Of a DNA stretch of 29,985 nt, positions 10,520-20,649 are shown in pieces; positions within the stretch are counted from its first letter, which is position 1; each line of letters begins with the position of its first letter. The stretch is taken from contig BLXT01005778.1 of the NCBI GenBank assembly GCA_019648995.1, positions 905,123 through 935,107 of the forward strand, in the 5' to 3' direction. Under the pieces are notes generated by a model. It ran no database searches and was not told the origin of the DNA. It saw only the letters and a program-made list of their open reading frames with translations. Source of the stretch: Plakobranchus ocellatus. Taxonomy: Eukaryota; Mollusca; Gastropoda; Plakobranchidae. Made by a program: the position numbers and the translations under genes.

Positions 10520-11239
10520 TTTTTAGCAAATAACTTGAGATATTGAGAGATAACATAAGATATCGTGACATAACATAAAATATCCTGAGATTAGATTAAA
10601 TATCTCGATATAACGTGATATTATCCTAGAAAACATGATATATTCTCAGATAATACTAAAGTGCATCTTGAAATATCTTGAAATATAAGGCACATTAGTT
10701 AAATTGTCTGTTTTCTTTAAAAAAGTATGTAATTACAATGGTATTGATTATTACAACATAAAACACATTACTTGATTTGAGCATTTGGTTTTGTAAACGT
10801 TTTCAACTGATCTTGAAGTACCTGTATAAGGTATATTGATTATAGACATTTTCAAGTGTTTGCTTTCTTTAAAAATGGTGTAATTACAATAGTGTTGATA
10901 CTGCAACATAAAAGACATTGCTTGATTTGAGCATTCAGTTTTGTAAAATGTTCTTATTCCATTTTGAAGTACCTTGAAATATGAGGCATATTGATTATAG
11001 ATTTTCAAATGTTTGTTTTCTTTAAAAATTGTTTAATTAAAATGATGTTGATGCTTGCAACGTAAAAGAATCTACTTGATTTGACCATTCGGTTTTGTTG
11101 AGGATGGATTGCCAGGTGCAGCTTGATGTGATACTTGTTACAATTTAGTGATATCTCATGATAGCCCATGTTATTTCATGATATCTCATGTTATCCCAGG
11201 ATATCTCATGCTATCTGATGATATCTCATGATATCTCAT
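10520..11239 (-). mobile_element. Unit 4 of the array, cut by an assembly gap
   Basis: Internal repeats start near 10781, 10931 and 11085 (150 and 154 bp apart). The sequence is nearly identical to the start of unit 5 with an offset of 1519 bases (AGCAAATAAC at 10524, AGCACATAAC at 12043). The gap begins within the 10 bp array. Confidence 0.75.
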
Positions 11240-12009
11240 NNNNNNNNNNNNNNNNNNNNNNNNNNNNNNNNNNNNNNNNNNNNNNNNNNNNNNNNNNNNN
11301 NNNNNNNNNNNNNNNNNNNNNNNNNNNNNNNNNNNNNNNNNNNNNNNNNNNNNNNNNNNNNNNNNNNNNNNNNNNNNNNNNNNNNNNNNNNNNNNNNNNN
11401 NNNNNNNNNNNNNNNNNNNNNNNNNNNNNNNNNNNNNNNNNNNNNNNNNNNNNNNNNNNNNNNNNNNNNNNNNNNNNNNNNNNNNNNNNNNNNNNNNNNN
11501 NNNNNNNNNNNNNNNNNNNNNNNNNNNNNNNNNNNNNNNNNNNNNNNNNNNNNNNNNNNNNNNNNNNNNNNNNNNNNNNNNNNNNNNNNNNNNNNNNNNN
11601 NNNNNNNNNNNNNNNNNNNNNNNNNNNNNNNNNNNNNNNNNNNNNNNNNNNNNNNNNNNNNNNNNNNNNNNNNNNNNNNNNNNNNNNNNNNNNNNNNNNN
11701 NNNNNNNNNNNNNNNNNNNNNNNNNNNNNNNNNNNNNNNNNNNNNNNNNNNNNNNNNNNNNNNNNNNNNNNNNNNNNNNNNNNNNNNNNNNNNNNNNNNN
11801 NNNNNNNNNNNNNNNNNNNNNNNNNNNNNNNNNNNNNNNNNNNNNNNNNNNNNNNNNNNNNNNNNNNNNNNNNNNNNNNNNNNNNNNNNNNNNNNNNNNN
11901 NNNNNNNNNNNNNNNNNNNNNNNNNNNNNNNNNNNNNNNNNNNNNNNNNNNNNNNNNNNNNNNNNNNNNNNNNNNNNNNNNNNNNNNNNNNNNNNNNNNN
12001 NNNNNNNNN
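11240..12009. other. Assembly gap of 770 undetermined bases
   Basis: All positions are N. The gap sits inside highly repetitive sequence whose two sides are near-copies of each other, so its true length and even its existence are uncertain. Frames running through it are meaningless. Confidence 1.
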
Positions 12010-12947
12010 TTAAATGATAAACTCATGGGTAGTTATTTTTTTAGCACATAACTTGAGATATCGAGAGATAACATAAGATATCGTGACATAACATAAAATA
12101 TCCTGAAATTAGATTAAATATCTCGAGATAACGTGATATTATCCAAGAAAACATGATATATTCTCAGACAATACTAAAGTGCATCTTGAAATATCTTGAA
12201 ATATAAGGCATATTAGTTAAATTGTCTGTTTTCTTCAAAAAGTATGTAATTACAATGGTATTGATTATTACAACATAAAACACATTACTTGATTTGAGCA
12301 TTTGGTCTTGTAGACGTTTTCAACTCATCTTGAAGTACCTATATAAGGTACATTGATTATTGACATTTTCAAGTGTTTGCTTTCTTTAAAAATGGTGTAA
12401 TTACAATAGTGTTGATACTGCAACATAAAAGACATTGCTTGATTTGAGCATTCAGTTTTGTAAAATGTTCTTATTCCATTTTGAAGTACCTTGAATTATG
12501 AGGCATATTGATTATAGATTTTCAAATGTTTGTTTTCTTTAAAAATTGTTTAATGAAAATGATGTTGATGCTTGCAACGTAAAAGAATCTACTTGATTTG
12601 ACCATTCGGTTTTGTTGAGGATGGATTGCCAGGTGCAGTTTGATGTGATACTTGTTACAATTTAGTGATATATCTCATGATAGCCCATGTTATTTCATGA
12701 TATCTCATGTTATCCCGTGATATCACATGTTATCTCGTGATATCACATGTTATCTCGGGATATCTAATGTTATCTCATGGTATCTCATGTTATCTCAGGA
12801 TATCTCATGTTATCTCGCGATATCTCGTGTTATTTGTTAAATAATACTTACCGCAATTTAGTGTTATCTCGGGATATCTTTTGTTATCCCGGGATATCTT
12901 GTGTTATCTCGCGATATCTCGTGTTATTTGTTAAATAATAACTACCC
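12010..12947 (-). mobile_element. Unit 5 of the array, inverted copy of unit 1
   Basis: The junction around 12010-12060 (TTAAATGATAAACTCATGGG, then TAGTTATTTTTTTAGCACAT) is the reverse complement of the unit 1/unit 2 junction at about 8930-8975. The match continues through the internal repeats to the outer ends, giving inverted arms of roughly 0.9 kb. Confidence 0.75.
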
Positions 12948-12956
12948 TTGTCTATG
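12948..12956 (+). repeat. Candidate 9 bp target-site duplication, right copy
   Basis: TTGTCTATG follows AATAACTACCC and matches 8025-8033 exactly. Confidence 0.6.
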
Positions 12957-14110
12957 TTTTTATGAAAGTGCAGCCTACTTAATAAAAAATATCATGCCAT
13001 GATTTTTTAAAACTCTCTTCACTATCATTTAAATTTTACATTTGAATCACCATTTTCCTGTTATTGTTGTATATTGCTTGTTCTCAAGTCAAGATAAACT
13101 TTGCTTAAGTATTGACAGTTTTCATCACTCTCATCTAATATAGTTAGATGTATTAGTTTGCTCTTTAAATGTGAAAAATAAAGGCTGTGCACACAATTTT
13201 GATTTCTCCTATGTGTATTTTTCTGTTTTCACTATAGTTGTAGATCATTAAATTTTTATCATTGTTTGTTTACCGTGTTAGGAAGAAAAAGTGAAATTTG
13301 GAGGTAGTGTATCTTGCAGCGCAAAACAGAATTGTAATTTAGAAGCTCAATGATCAAACACTCTTAGTTTTTACCAGGACATTATCACTGATTAAAAATT
13401 TTAATAAGGAGAAGCATTAGGTCTGTTGATATGGGAGAGAAATAAGTCCCACCGGCCTTATTTTATTGTCGCTTCAGTTCAGGTGGGATCTTACATGTAA
13501 AAAAGAAAAGAGCATTATTAATAAAATCTTTAAAGACAAAAAGACACGTTCATAAAACTAAGAGGTAGAATGGCTTGTGACATAAGTTGAAAATGAAGCA
13601 TATATAAGAAAGAAATCGCACACTTTGAGCTTTTTTTGTTCTTTGTTTCTTTTTATTTTTTTTTTTTGTTTGTTTGTTCGTGTTTGTTCTTGCTTGGTTC
13701 TTATAACTTTACTTTTTATTAAAATTGTTCAAAATTGTTATCGATTCAAAAATGTAAAAAGACAATCTTAGAACTCTCATAACTTTAGACATTGGGATAG
13801 AGATTTTATTTTTTGAAAGTTTTTTTCTTATAAAAATTTTTAATTTTCATAGGCTACTTCTTGCACTTAACTGAATAGGTTTGAAATGTGACTCAATACT
13901 GATTTGCTTTGTTTAACTGTCTTATTAAGCTTTAAAGACACGAGCAGCTTGATTAAAGTTGTTCACAATAAAATTCTTTTGGAATCAAAGTGTAATTCTG
14001 CCATATTTTTTAACACCTTTCTATTATTTTGATGATGAGCTTATCCAGCATAATCAAAATGGTGAGCAATATATATATAAAAAAAAAATTTTTTTTAAAA
14101 GGAAGAGGCT
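12957..14110. other. Non-coding, no gene recognised
   Basis: AT-rich, with a T-rich low-complexity tract at about 13628-13700. No supported coding region or RNA. Confidence 0.5.
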
Positions 14111-14113
14111 AGG

Positions 14114-14194
14114 GAGAGCCCAAATGGAGACCATGATTTAGACAACGACGTTAGTTTAGAGAGACCCCAAATAGGGTCCATTTAGACAACGAGG
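14114..14194 (+). repeat. Imperfect tandem duplication, about 45 bp
   Basis: GAGAGCCCAAATGGAG with ATTTAGACAACGA (14114-14147) is followed by GAGAGACCCCAAATAG with ATTTAGACAACGA (14159-14192). Confidence 0.6.
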
Positions 14195-14458
14195 CAAGGG
14201 AGACTCCAACTAAATTCTCCACATGACATGCGATAGAATTGCTCAACAAAGCTTGCCAACACATTGCTGTCGTTCACTTGTTGAAAATATTTTGGGTTTG
14301 TTTTAGGGAATAGCGGAGATGTTAATTGGACTCTATCTCGATAGAATTTATTTGATGAAGTATTTTCTTTGCAAGCTTTGTAACATACAAAATCAAACAA
14401 TTAAAATGGCCAAATCTAGCACAATCAAATCATGTTGACATAAATCTGCAGTTGAATA

Positions 14459-14573
14459 ATTTTTTTTTTCTTATGGTCGTCATACAAATAGGGCAAAACA
14501 TTGTTTTCCCAGGGGCTCGAACCCAAGACCTTCGCATTGTTAGGCAGATGTTACAATCACTTCACTACGGAAA
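14459..14573 (-). mobile_element. tRNA-derived SINE with poly(A) tail
   Basis: On the minus strand a tRNA-like head runs from about 14573 to 14505. CCGTAGTGAAGTGATTGTAA fits a worn A box. GGGTTCGAGCCCCT (14524-14511) is an excellent B box. About 40 bases of further sequence lead to a run of ten A at 14469-14460. Together these are the internal RNA polymerase III promoter and tail of a SINE. The acceptor stem does not close as in a working tRNA, so a tRNA gene is unlikely. No target-site duplication was seen. Confidence 0.65.
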
Positions 14574-14639
14574 CTACAAGTATAGGGATGTAGTTACACG
14601 ATTCTAATAATAGAGCATCTTGTGCGCCTGGGATTAAAA

Positions 14640-15310
14640 AGCTTGGTGCATCAATGGGGAAATTCCAGCGATGAGGCCTTCCCTAACCTGGTTTGTCACG
14701 TGGTTTAGCCGAAATGAAGCATACACGTAAACAGAGCCGAATTTCCGTTAGATCTAGACGTATAATCTGTACAGAGTTCTGAATCTTAGAATTTCATTAT
14801 AAGGCCATCTTAAGCATTTCAAAGCGGTAGAAAGGCTTTTAAAGTTAGTGATTTGGCCTTTTTTCTCCTCAAGTCAAAGTACACATAGGGGAATGAGTTT
14901 CAAATTTAAAAAGACTCAAGAACTGAAAGCAAGCACCCCAAACCCGTCCGGTGAGCTCAGATACTGAGATAGAAACAAAGCAACCATTCTTTTCACACAG
15001 AATGAGACGAAATTTACGTCAGATTAAAATTTATCAAAAGCTCCTTTCAATATAGATTTCAATTCACTTTTATATCATGTTGGAGAAAAATGGCAAGTGA
15101 GAAAAAAGTGTCTGTTCCAAAATTCACAGCGACGAAAATGTGTTGGCCGTGAAAAAGTGCTGTTCCTGACAGCGCCATCCAATACGTTTGTCTCTGGCTC
15201 CTGCATACTCTTTTGCATAAATGAATGCCGGTTATTTTCAAATATCGGACGAAAAGTGAAAAAAAAAACCGGAAGTTTTCAAAAAACAAAAAAAAAGGTG
15301 GTAAAATTTG
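14640..15310. other. Non-coding, no gene recognised
   Basis: The opposing frames at 15059-15352 and 15097-15399 overlap each other and pass through A-runs. No domain was recognised. The 3' part may belong to dispersed repeat A. Confidence 0.5.
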
Positions 15311-15481
15311 AAATAATGATAACAAAGTTAGCTGGTTCGAAAAATCATTCAAATGTCTTTATAATATATAAAAAATTGTTTACGAGATCGTCACGGTGAA
15401 AAATCTAATCGCCAAAAAAAAAAAAAAAAATATAAAAAAAAAAAAACGATCTTGCCGTTTCCTGGCTATTTCAGTCTCGCC

Positions 15482-16009
15482 TAGTGCTGTAAAAAGCCGG
15501 ATGTTTCCAAAGCCGAATACTATTCGGGTTTTGGCCTCCAAATTCGAAAAGTTCGGTTTCGGCTTTCGGCTTTGACCTATGACGTCATCCCACAAGGGTC
15601 AAGCTCGGCGGTTCCTATCTCGAATTTTAAGATCGGCTTTTGCACTTTGCTCGCAGCATTGAGGGGAGAGGGGTGAAAGTGAAAGAGAGAGTCGGTGGCT
15701 GGCTGTGTGATGCCTCCCCGCGACGCTCGCGGTTCTCAAGTTCGAATTTATAAAGCCGGTTATGACCTAGAAGGCTGTATGTACCATGTAGTCTATAAAA
15801 TTAGCTCCTAAACACCAAAAAGTAGTAAATCGGGGCATGAAGTCAAGTTATTAATGAAATAATTTTTTAACATTAAATGAATTAAAGCGATTTGGGAAAT
15901 CTACCTTGGTTTCGGCCTTAGAACCGAACTTGACCCCCAAAGCCGGAAGTTCGGGTTTGGGGTCAAGTTCGGTGAATTCGACTCGAGGCCCGACTTTCAT
16001 GCAGCACTA
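15482..16009. mobile_element. Non-autonomous hAT-type MITE, 528 bp
   Basis: The element opens with TAGTGCTG and closes with CAGCACTA, a perfect 8 bp terminal inverted repeat that fits the hAT end consensus (YARNG). It is flanked by an exact 8 bp duplication, GTCTCGCC at 15474-15481 and 16010-16017, the size typical of hAT insertion. Copy 1 of repeat A has one corresponding site (ATCTCGTC, about 151-158), confirming an insertion. The inside is GC-richer than its surroundings and has subterminal self-complementary words (AGCCGGA, TTCGGCTTT, AAAGCCGGAAG). The 71-residue minus frame at its left edge carries no domain, so no transposase is encoded. Confidence 0.85.
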
Positions 16010-16181
16010 GTCTCGCCCTGAACCTTTGTGTGCAATGGCAGATCTAGCTGACGGTCAACTTGAGTAGGCGATGTAGTATTTTGCCCACTCACCACTCATA
16101 AAGGACACATTGATGAACAGACCTTCGCTAATAAATAAGTTTGTGCTTTTAGAATTATTTGTATGTTACGGCAAGCCTTAT

Positions 16182-16382
16182 GGGATAATCCAGGGACAGG
16201 CCCACCTACTTCTAGACCTACCTTCACAAGCTACGGACGAAGCGGCAGTAGGCTTAATTCTTTTGTAAAAAGTGCTACTTTTACACAAAATATACACAAT
16301 TTTACGCCCACGACCTCTTCATTTCTTTGGTAGCACATGAAGGTAGATCTAGAAGCCGGTGGGCTTGTCCCCGGATTGTCCC
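16182..16382. mobile_element. MITE of 201 bp with about 49 bp terminal inverted repeats
   Basis: The left end GGGATAATCCAGGGACAGGC and the complement of the right end GGGACAATCCGGGGACAAGC match with few differences. The match continues through CCCACC and CTTCTAGA(C/T)CTACCTTCA. Copy 1 of repeat A lacks this block. The target duplication is unclear: AGCCTTAT on the left and GACCTATT on the right are only loosely alike. The superfamily is not assigned. Confidence 0.75.
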
Positions 16383-16528
16383 GACCTATTTTGGGTCTAA
16401 ATGTAACGAAAATACACCGGGATCTATGGCCATTGTTTAGTTTCAAGTCCCTTTTTCGCGCTCAGGCACTCCAAGTTCGTGACCGAGTAAATATCCCAAA
16501 AAGCGTGTGGGTTTTTCCTTTTGAGTGA

Positions 16529-16895
16529 AATTGACTTATTGTGTATTTAGGAAGGGGGGTTAGGCTACGGTATATTATTATACTGGTTTTTGTGGTCAGC
16601 CTATGTTCCAGGTGTGTTCTTGTCCATTTTTATCGAGACACATTGACCAAATTCAAATTCAGTATTATTGTTATTCTCAAGTACAAGGCCAAATCCAATC
16701 AATATCTTGATATCTGTGAGGCTAGAGTCTAGACGAGATCTCTAAATTAAAAGGGGGGGAGGGGCAGCTGCTGCTTCTCGTCCTGAAAACGGAAGAAGAT
16801 TAAAATTGTTAAAATTGAGGGAGTTTTAATAACATTTTTGAAATTAAAAGGCAACAAAATTTTCGAAATAATCTCCCATTAAAAAAGCCGATTGA
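16529..16895. other. Non-coding, no gene recognised
   Basis: It contains a G-rich run (16753-16764). It may include the 5' remains of the retrotransposon that follows, but no endonuclease motif could be read. Confidence 0.45.
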
Positions 16896-16898
16896 AAC

Positions 16899-18929
16899 CG
16901 TTTCGGAGACCTATGTAGACTGTCTTTGGACGACTCTGTGGTCGATATCGAGCAGTTTACTTCACAGCTGTTCGATGCGGCCAGATAGTCCATACCCTTT
17001 CGTAAAGGGACGAAATGTAAAACCCGTGTGCCCTGGTTTACCCAGGAAAGTAGGCAGGCTCTTCAGGAAAGGAAAAAGGCTCGAAGGAAGTAATTTAAGG
17101 CGCTTTCTTTTGAAAATTTCATAAATTTTGAAAAACAAAAAGCTAAGGCTAAGTTGGTAATGAAAAATTCCACGAAACAGTCTTGGAAGACATATGTTTC
17201 CTCTTTAAACTCAAATACCTCTGTTTGGAAGAAAATAAGGAAAATTAAAGGTAAAAATTTTGTCCCTTCTTGCTATCTTGAAAAAGACGGCCAGATCATC
17301 TCAGACCCTAAAGATCATGTTGATTATCTGGCTGAAACTTTTTCAAAAAACTTTTCCTCCAAAAATTATTCTAACGATTTCCAGCGAATGAAACGAAAAG
17401 CAAAATTTAAATCTTTCATCAGAAAATAACGAATCCAATAATAATCCTTATCTTCTGACGGAAATAAAAATTCAATTAATAGATCTAATGAGTCTGCAGC
17501 AGGTCCTGATGGTGTGTACTATCAGTTTCTGAGGCATCTTCCTGAATCCTGCCTGCATATTCTCCTTAAACTTTTTTAAAACATGGAGGGAGGCGTCGGT
17601 GGTTCCAATTCCAAAACTGGGGAAAGATTCTTCTGATCCTTCCAACTATAGGCCTATTGCGCTCACGGCCTGCTTGTGTAAGACCCTCGAGTGGATGGTG
17701 AATGACCGACTGGTCTATGTGCTTGAGTCCAGAAACCTGCTGTCAAAGGTGCAGTGCGGTTTCAGAAAGGACCATAGCACATTGGACCACTTGGTCAGAC
17801 TGAAAACCTTTATCAAAAAGGCCCCCGCCAGAAAAAAGCAAGTCCTGGCGGTTTTTTTTTTCGATCTAGAAAAAGCTTAGGACACTACATGGAGGTATGG
17901 AATTCTAAAGGACCTTTTCGACCTCGATTTTAGGGGCAATTTGCCCATTTTCATCTCAAGTTTTCTATAAGACCGCCATTTTAAAGTTAAAGCGGAGAAC
18001 ACATTTTTTCTTCCTACCATCAAGAAAACGGTGTTCCCCAAGGTAGTATTTTATAACCTATGCCATTAAACTTAAAAATAGATAATATAAATAACTGTTT
18101 CTAAAAATGTAAGCGCATCTTTATTTGTTGACGATTTAGCCATTTACGCTGAGGGTGAAAACTTGCAGCATCTTGAGCGCACTATTCACCTATGTGTAAA
18201 TGATGTTCATAAATGGGTCTCCGAGAACGGTTTGCGATTTTTGGTTTCGGAGACCACCTGGTCCGTTTCCACAGACAAAGAATTTACACACAGTCCACCC
18301 TTCATTTGGACGGCCAGCCGATCCCGGTGAAGGGTGAAGCCAAGTTTTTGGGGGTAATTTTTTACCATAAACTAACATTTACGAATCATGTGAAATATTT
18401 AAAAAACAAATGCTTAAAAGCATTACATTTATTGCGCGTCGTGGGCCATACGGACTGGGGTGCGGATAGAGCCACCCTTCTAAAGCTTTACCACACCCTA
18501 ATCCGGTCCAAGTTGGACTGCGGTAGTGTTGTATATATGGTTCTGCGATAAAAACACTTTTCGAGAGCCCTGGACCCTATACATCATCAGCGCCTTCCTA
18601 TTGCCCTCGGGGCTTTCAGAACGCCACTAATTAAAAGCTTGTACACCGAGGCTGGGGAGCTCTCTCTCGAGCATCGACGTATCAAACTAGCTTTTAATTA
18701 TGTACTGAAACTTAAGTCATTACCCCAAAATCCGTGTCGCGATATTGTATTTGACGCTCCGTTTTCTGACTCCACTGCTGATTCTATGTCAGAAACAAAT
18801 TTTATTGCCAATACTTTTGAGCATATTAAGAATGCCCAAATCAATCTAAATACTATCGATAACCAATATGTCCAGTGCCCTCCACCTTGGGATAAGCACC
18901 GGTTTCACGTTGATATACTAACGGTGTAA
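16899..18929 (+). pseudogene. Non-LTR (LINE) retrotransposon reverse transcriptase, dead copy
   Basis: Translations in changing frames give the ordered blocks of a LINE ORF2. A linker comes first (TRVPWFTQESRQA, then SWKTYVSSLNS and KIRKIKGK, 17018-17263), then SAAGPDGVYYQFLRHLP (17493-17543). The fingers and palm block VVPIPKLGKD, SNYRPIALT, VQCGFRKDHST and VFFFDLEKA (17599-17880) holds the first catalytic Asp. PQGSIL lies near 18036-18053, FVDD (the Y-x-DD site) at 18124-18135, and KFLGVIF at about 18339-18359. C-terminal blocks VVGHTDWGADRATLLKLY and LGAFRTP, then LEHRRIKLAF, end at a stop at 18927-18929. It resembles the jockey/I-like RTs widespread in invertebrates; the clade is not certain. 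In-frame stops occur at 16986, 17091, 17577 and 17878, with frameshifts near 17580, 18000, 18060-18120 and 18200. The endonuclease and ORF1 are absent or unreadable. Confidence 0.9.
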
Positions 18930-20490
18930 CTGACATAAGACTTTTCCAAGAGGTCAATCCCTCTCGCATAGTAGGTTACTTTTAGAACTCGGTGTCTATA
19001 GAAATATCTGAGGATTTGTACAGATTCCTTTGAAAGTTTTTCTCCATATGACGGAAAACAGACAGAAGCCTTGAGCATCTATTTGAAAAGTCAATTTTTG
19101 GTAATTTTTCATATTTAACATACAATGATATACCATATATATATAAAAATTTAGCTCTGAGTCTGGGGAATTCAGAAATGTCAAAATTTTGAGCAACGGA
19201 CTCTTAATTAAGTAACGCATTACAGGAGGTCAAGGTCAGCAACTCCAAATTTTCTTTAAATCCAGAGACAGTCTTATTTTACCGTAGTAAACACTCCAAA
19301 TGCACTTCATAAGTCCCCACACCTCATATTATAGTCTACAAATTGGATATTTAAACTCTAAATCCATGTGTTGGACGGATTTTATTACGTTTTTTTAGTG
19401 ACAGGAAGTCAATTCTTTGACAACGGGCAGTAAAGATATAAAAAAAAAAAAAAAGATTGAAATAAATTCATACAAGAAGACAAACTTTTTTCGGCAAGCC
19501 CTCTTTCATTGTGCATAACAGGTTTTGAAACATTCAATGAATGAATATTGTATACGCGAAAAGAACAAAAAAAAAGAGCTGCAAGCGTTTAAAGAACATT
19601 CACTACTTCTGTTTTCTTTTCTATTCTGATTATAAATACCAGGTTGGTACTGTGATTTATAGATGAGAGTACATTCTCTGATATACAGTTATTTTTTCTC
19701 AATTCAGAGGTACAAATATTTATCTGATCCTTCTCAACTTGATAATCTGCGAAAAAAAAAAAAAAGAAGTGTAAAGATTACTTTCTGCATACATTATTTG
19801 ATACGGTATGCATGAACACAAGTGTTATAAAAGAAATTTAATACATACTTTTCATATTGAGTTAACAATATTTTTTTTCCTTTTACTCAGTTACGTTTGT
19901 TTTCTGCCTTTTTGTAGCTATTTTGTGAAATTTGTCTGCATGTCAAATTGAATTGTTTACTTTGAAAGTTTGATGGCTAATGGTGTATATATCTTAGATA
20001 CATGACCCTGTTTTCAATGTTGTCCTTTGCTTCCCTAATTTTCTTTCTTTATTTCACTATTGCTTCTGATTTGATGACCATAAAACGTTTCATCATAACT
20101 TGCATGAAAGGGAAATTATTTTTCCAACCTCAATCAGCTGTATATATTTTACTCAAAACGAAATATATGGCCTTTGTTTCTAGCCTTTATACAAGAAATG
20201 CAGTTCATCTCAATCAGATAGGCCAATATATATTATGTTATCTGAAACAGAATGGAAATAATAAGAATATTTTTAACAATAAGGATAGAAATCTGCTTCC
20301 ATAAACCTTTATAGGTTGGCCTATAGATTATCATGTGACTTATTCTTAGGGACGAGGGAGGCCCGAAATCGGCTGGTTTTTTTTTCTTTATTGAATTTTA
20401 AATTATTTTTCACCACCTAGGTCCAAATGATCCCAAGCAGGCTTTAAATCTACTTTTATAATAGAATAAAATTATGCAAGGAATTTCTCT
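18930..20490. other. Non-coding, no gene recognised
   Basis: AT-rich, with A-runs at 19440-19455, 19569-19577 and 19751-19765. The frames at 18996-19220 (minus) and 20002-20304 (plus) have no recognisable domain. The first bases may be the LINE 3' untranslated region, but no tail or target duplication was found. Confidence 0.5.
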
Positions 20491-20504
20491 GAATCAGTCT
20501 ACCC

Positions 20505-20590
20505 CAGATTAGATCTAGATTCTAAGCTTAGATCTATATCGCTAGATCTAACCTTTGGGATATTGCGATTAGACCTAGATCTACACTCCC
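20505..20590. repeat. Cluster of AGATCTAGA-type words
   Basis: TTAGATCTAGATTC, CTTAGATCTATATC, GCTAGATCTAA and TTAGACCTAGATCTACA crowd into about 85 bases. The self-complementary AGATCT core makes the cluster partly palindromic. Similar words recur elsewhere in the window (16344, 22930). Confidence 0.6.
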
Positions 20591-20629
20591 TAAAGTATAT
20601 TCACGACCCAAAATTTACTTTGAAGTAGT

Positions 20630-20647
20630 TAAAATGGTACCATTTTA
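20630..20647. repeat. Perfect 18 bp palindrome
   Basis: TAAAATGGTACCATTTTA equals its own reverse complement. No flanking element was identified. Confidence 0.85.
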
Positions 20648-20649
20648 GT

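Larger units (their letters stand above)
8034..12947. mobile_element. Composite foldback-like element built of 10 bp repeats
   Basis: This 4.9 kb block ends in inverted repeats: GGTAGTTATTATT and ACACGAGATATCGCGAGAT on the left, and their complements ATCTCGCGATATCTCGTGT and AATAATAACTACC on the right. Each arm is a tandem array of 10 bp words, mostly ATGAGATAAC alternating with ATGAGATATC. Between arms lie 150-154 bp repeats that are not made of that word. At least five related units follow one another: 8034-8950 forward, 8946-9753 foldback, 9754-10328 reverse, 10520-11239 reverse, 12010-12947 reverse. The 9 bp TTGTCTATG flanks the whole block. No transposase frame is present, so movement would need an enzyme supplied from elsewhere. 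The 9 bp duplication would suit Mutator- or Merlin-like transposases, which is inference. Tandem satellite growth within a MITE is an alternative. Confidence 0.65.
15320..16528 (+). repeat. Dispersed repeat family A, copy 2 (interrupted twice)
   Basis: It matches copy 1 in three blocks: 15320-15481, 16010-16181 and 16383-16528. The parts between are two insertions absent from copy 1. Shared words include TTGAGTAGGCGATGTAG, GCCCACTCACCAC and TCTAAATGTAA. An expanded A/T-rich run (about 15413-15446) replaces a short purine stretch of copy 1. Confidence 0.75.

Noticed and set aside
11188..12051. Frames of 261-287 residues across the gap
   Set aside because: They consist almost wholly of undetermined bases.
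8034..12947. CRISPR array
   Set aside because: The repeats are 10 bp words without unique spacers, in animal DNA, with inverted ends.
14505..14573. Functional tRNA gene on the minus strand
   Set aside because: The B box is good but the acceptor stem does not close, and a poly(A) tail follows, which fits a SINE.
15097..15399. 100-residue plus-strand frame
   Set aside because: It runs through A-runs, overlaps a frame on the other strand and has no domain.
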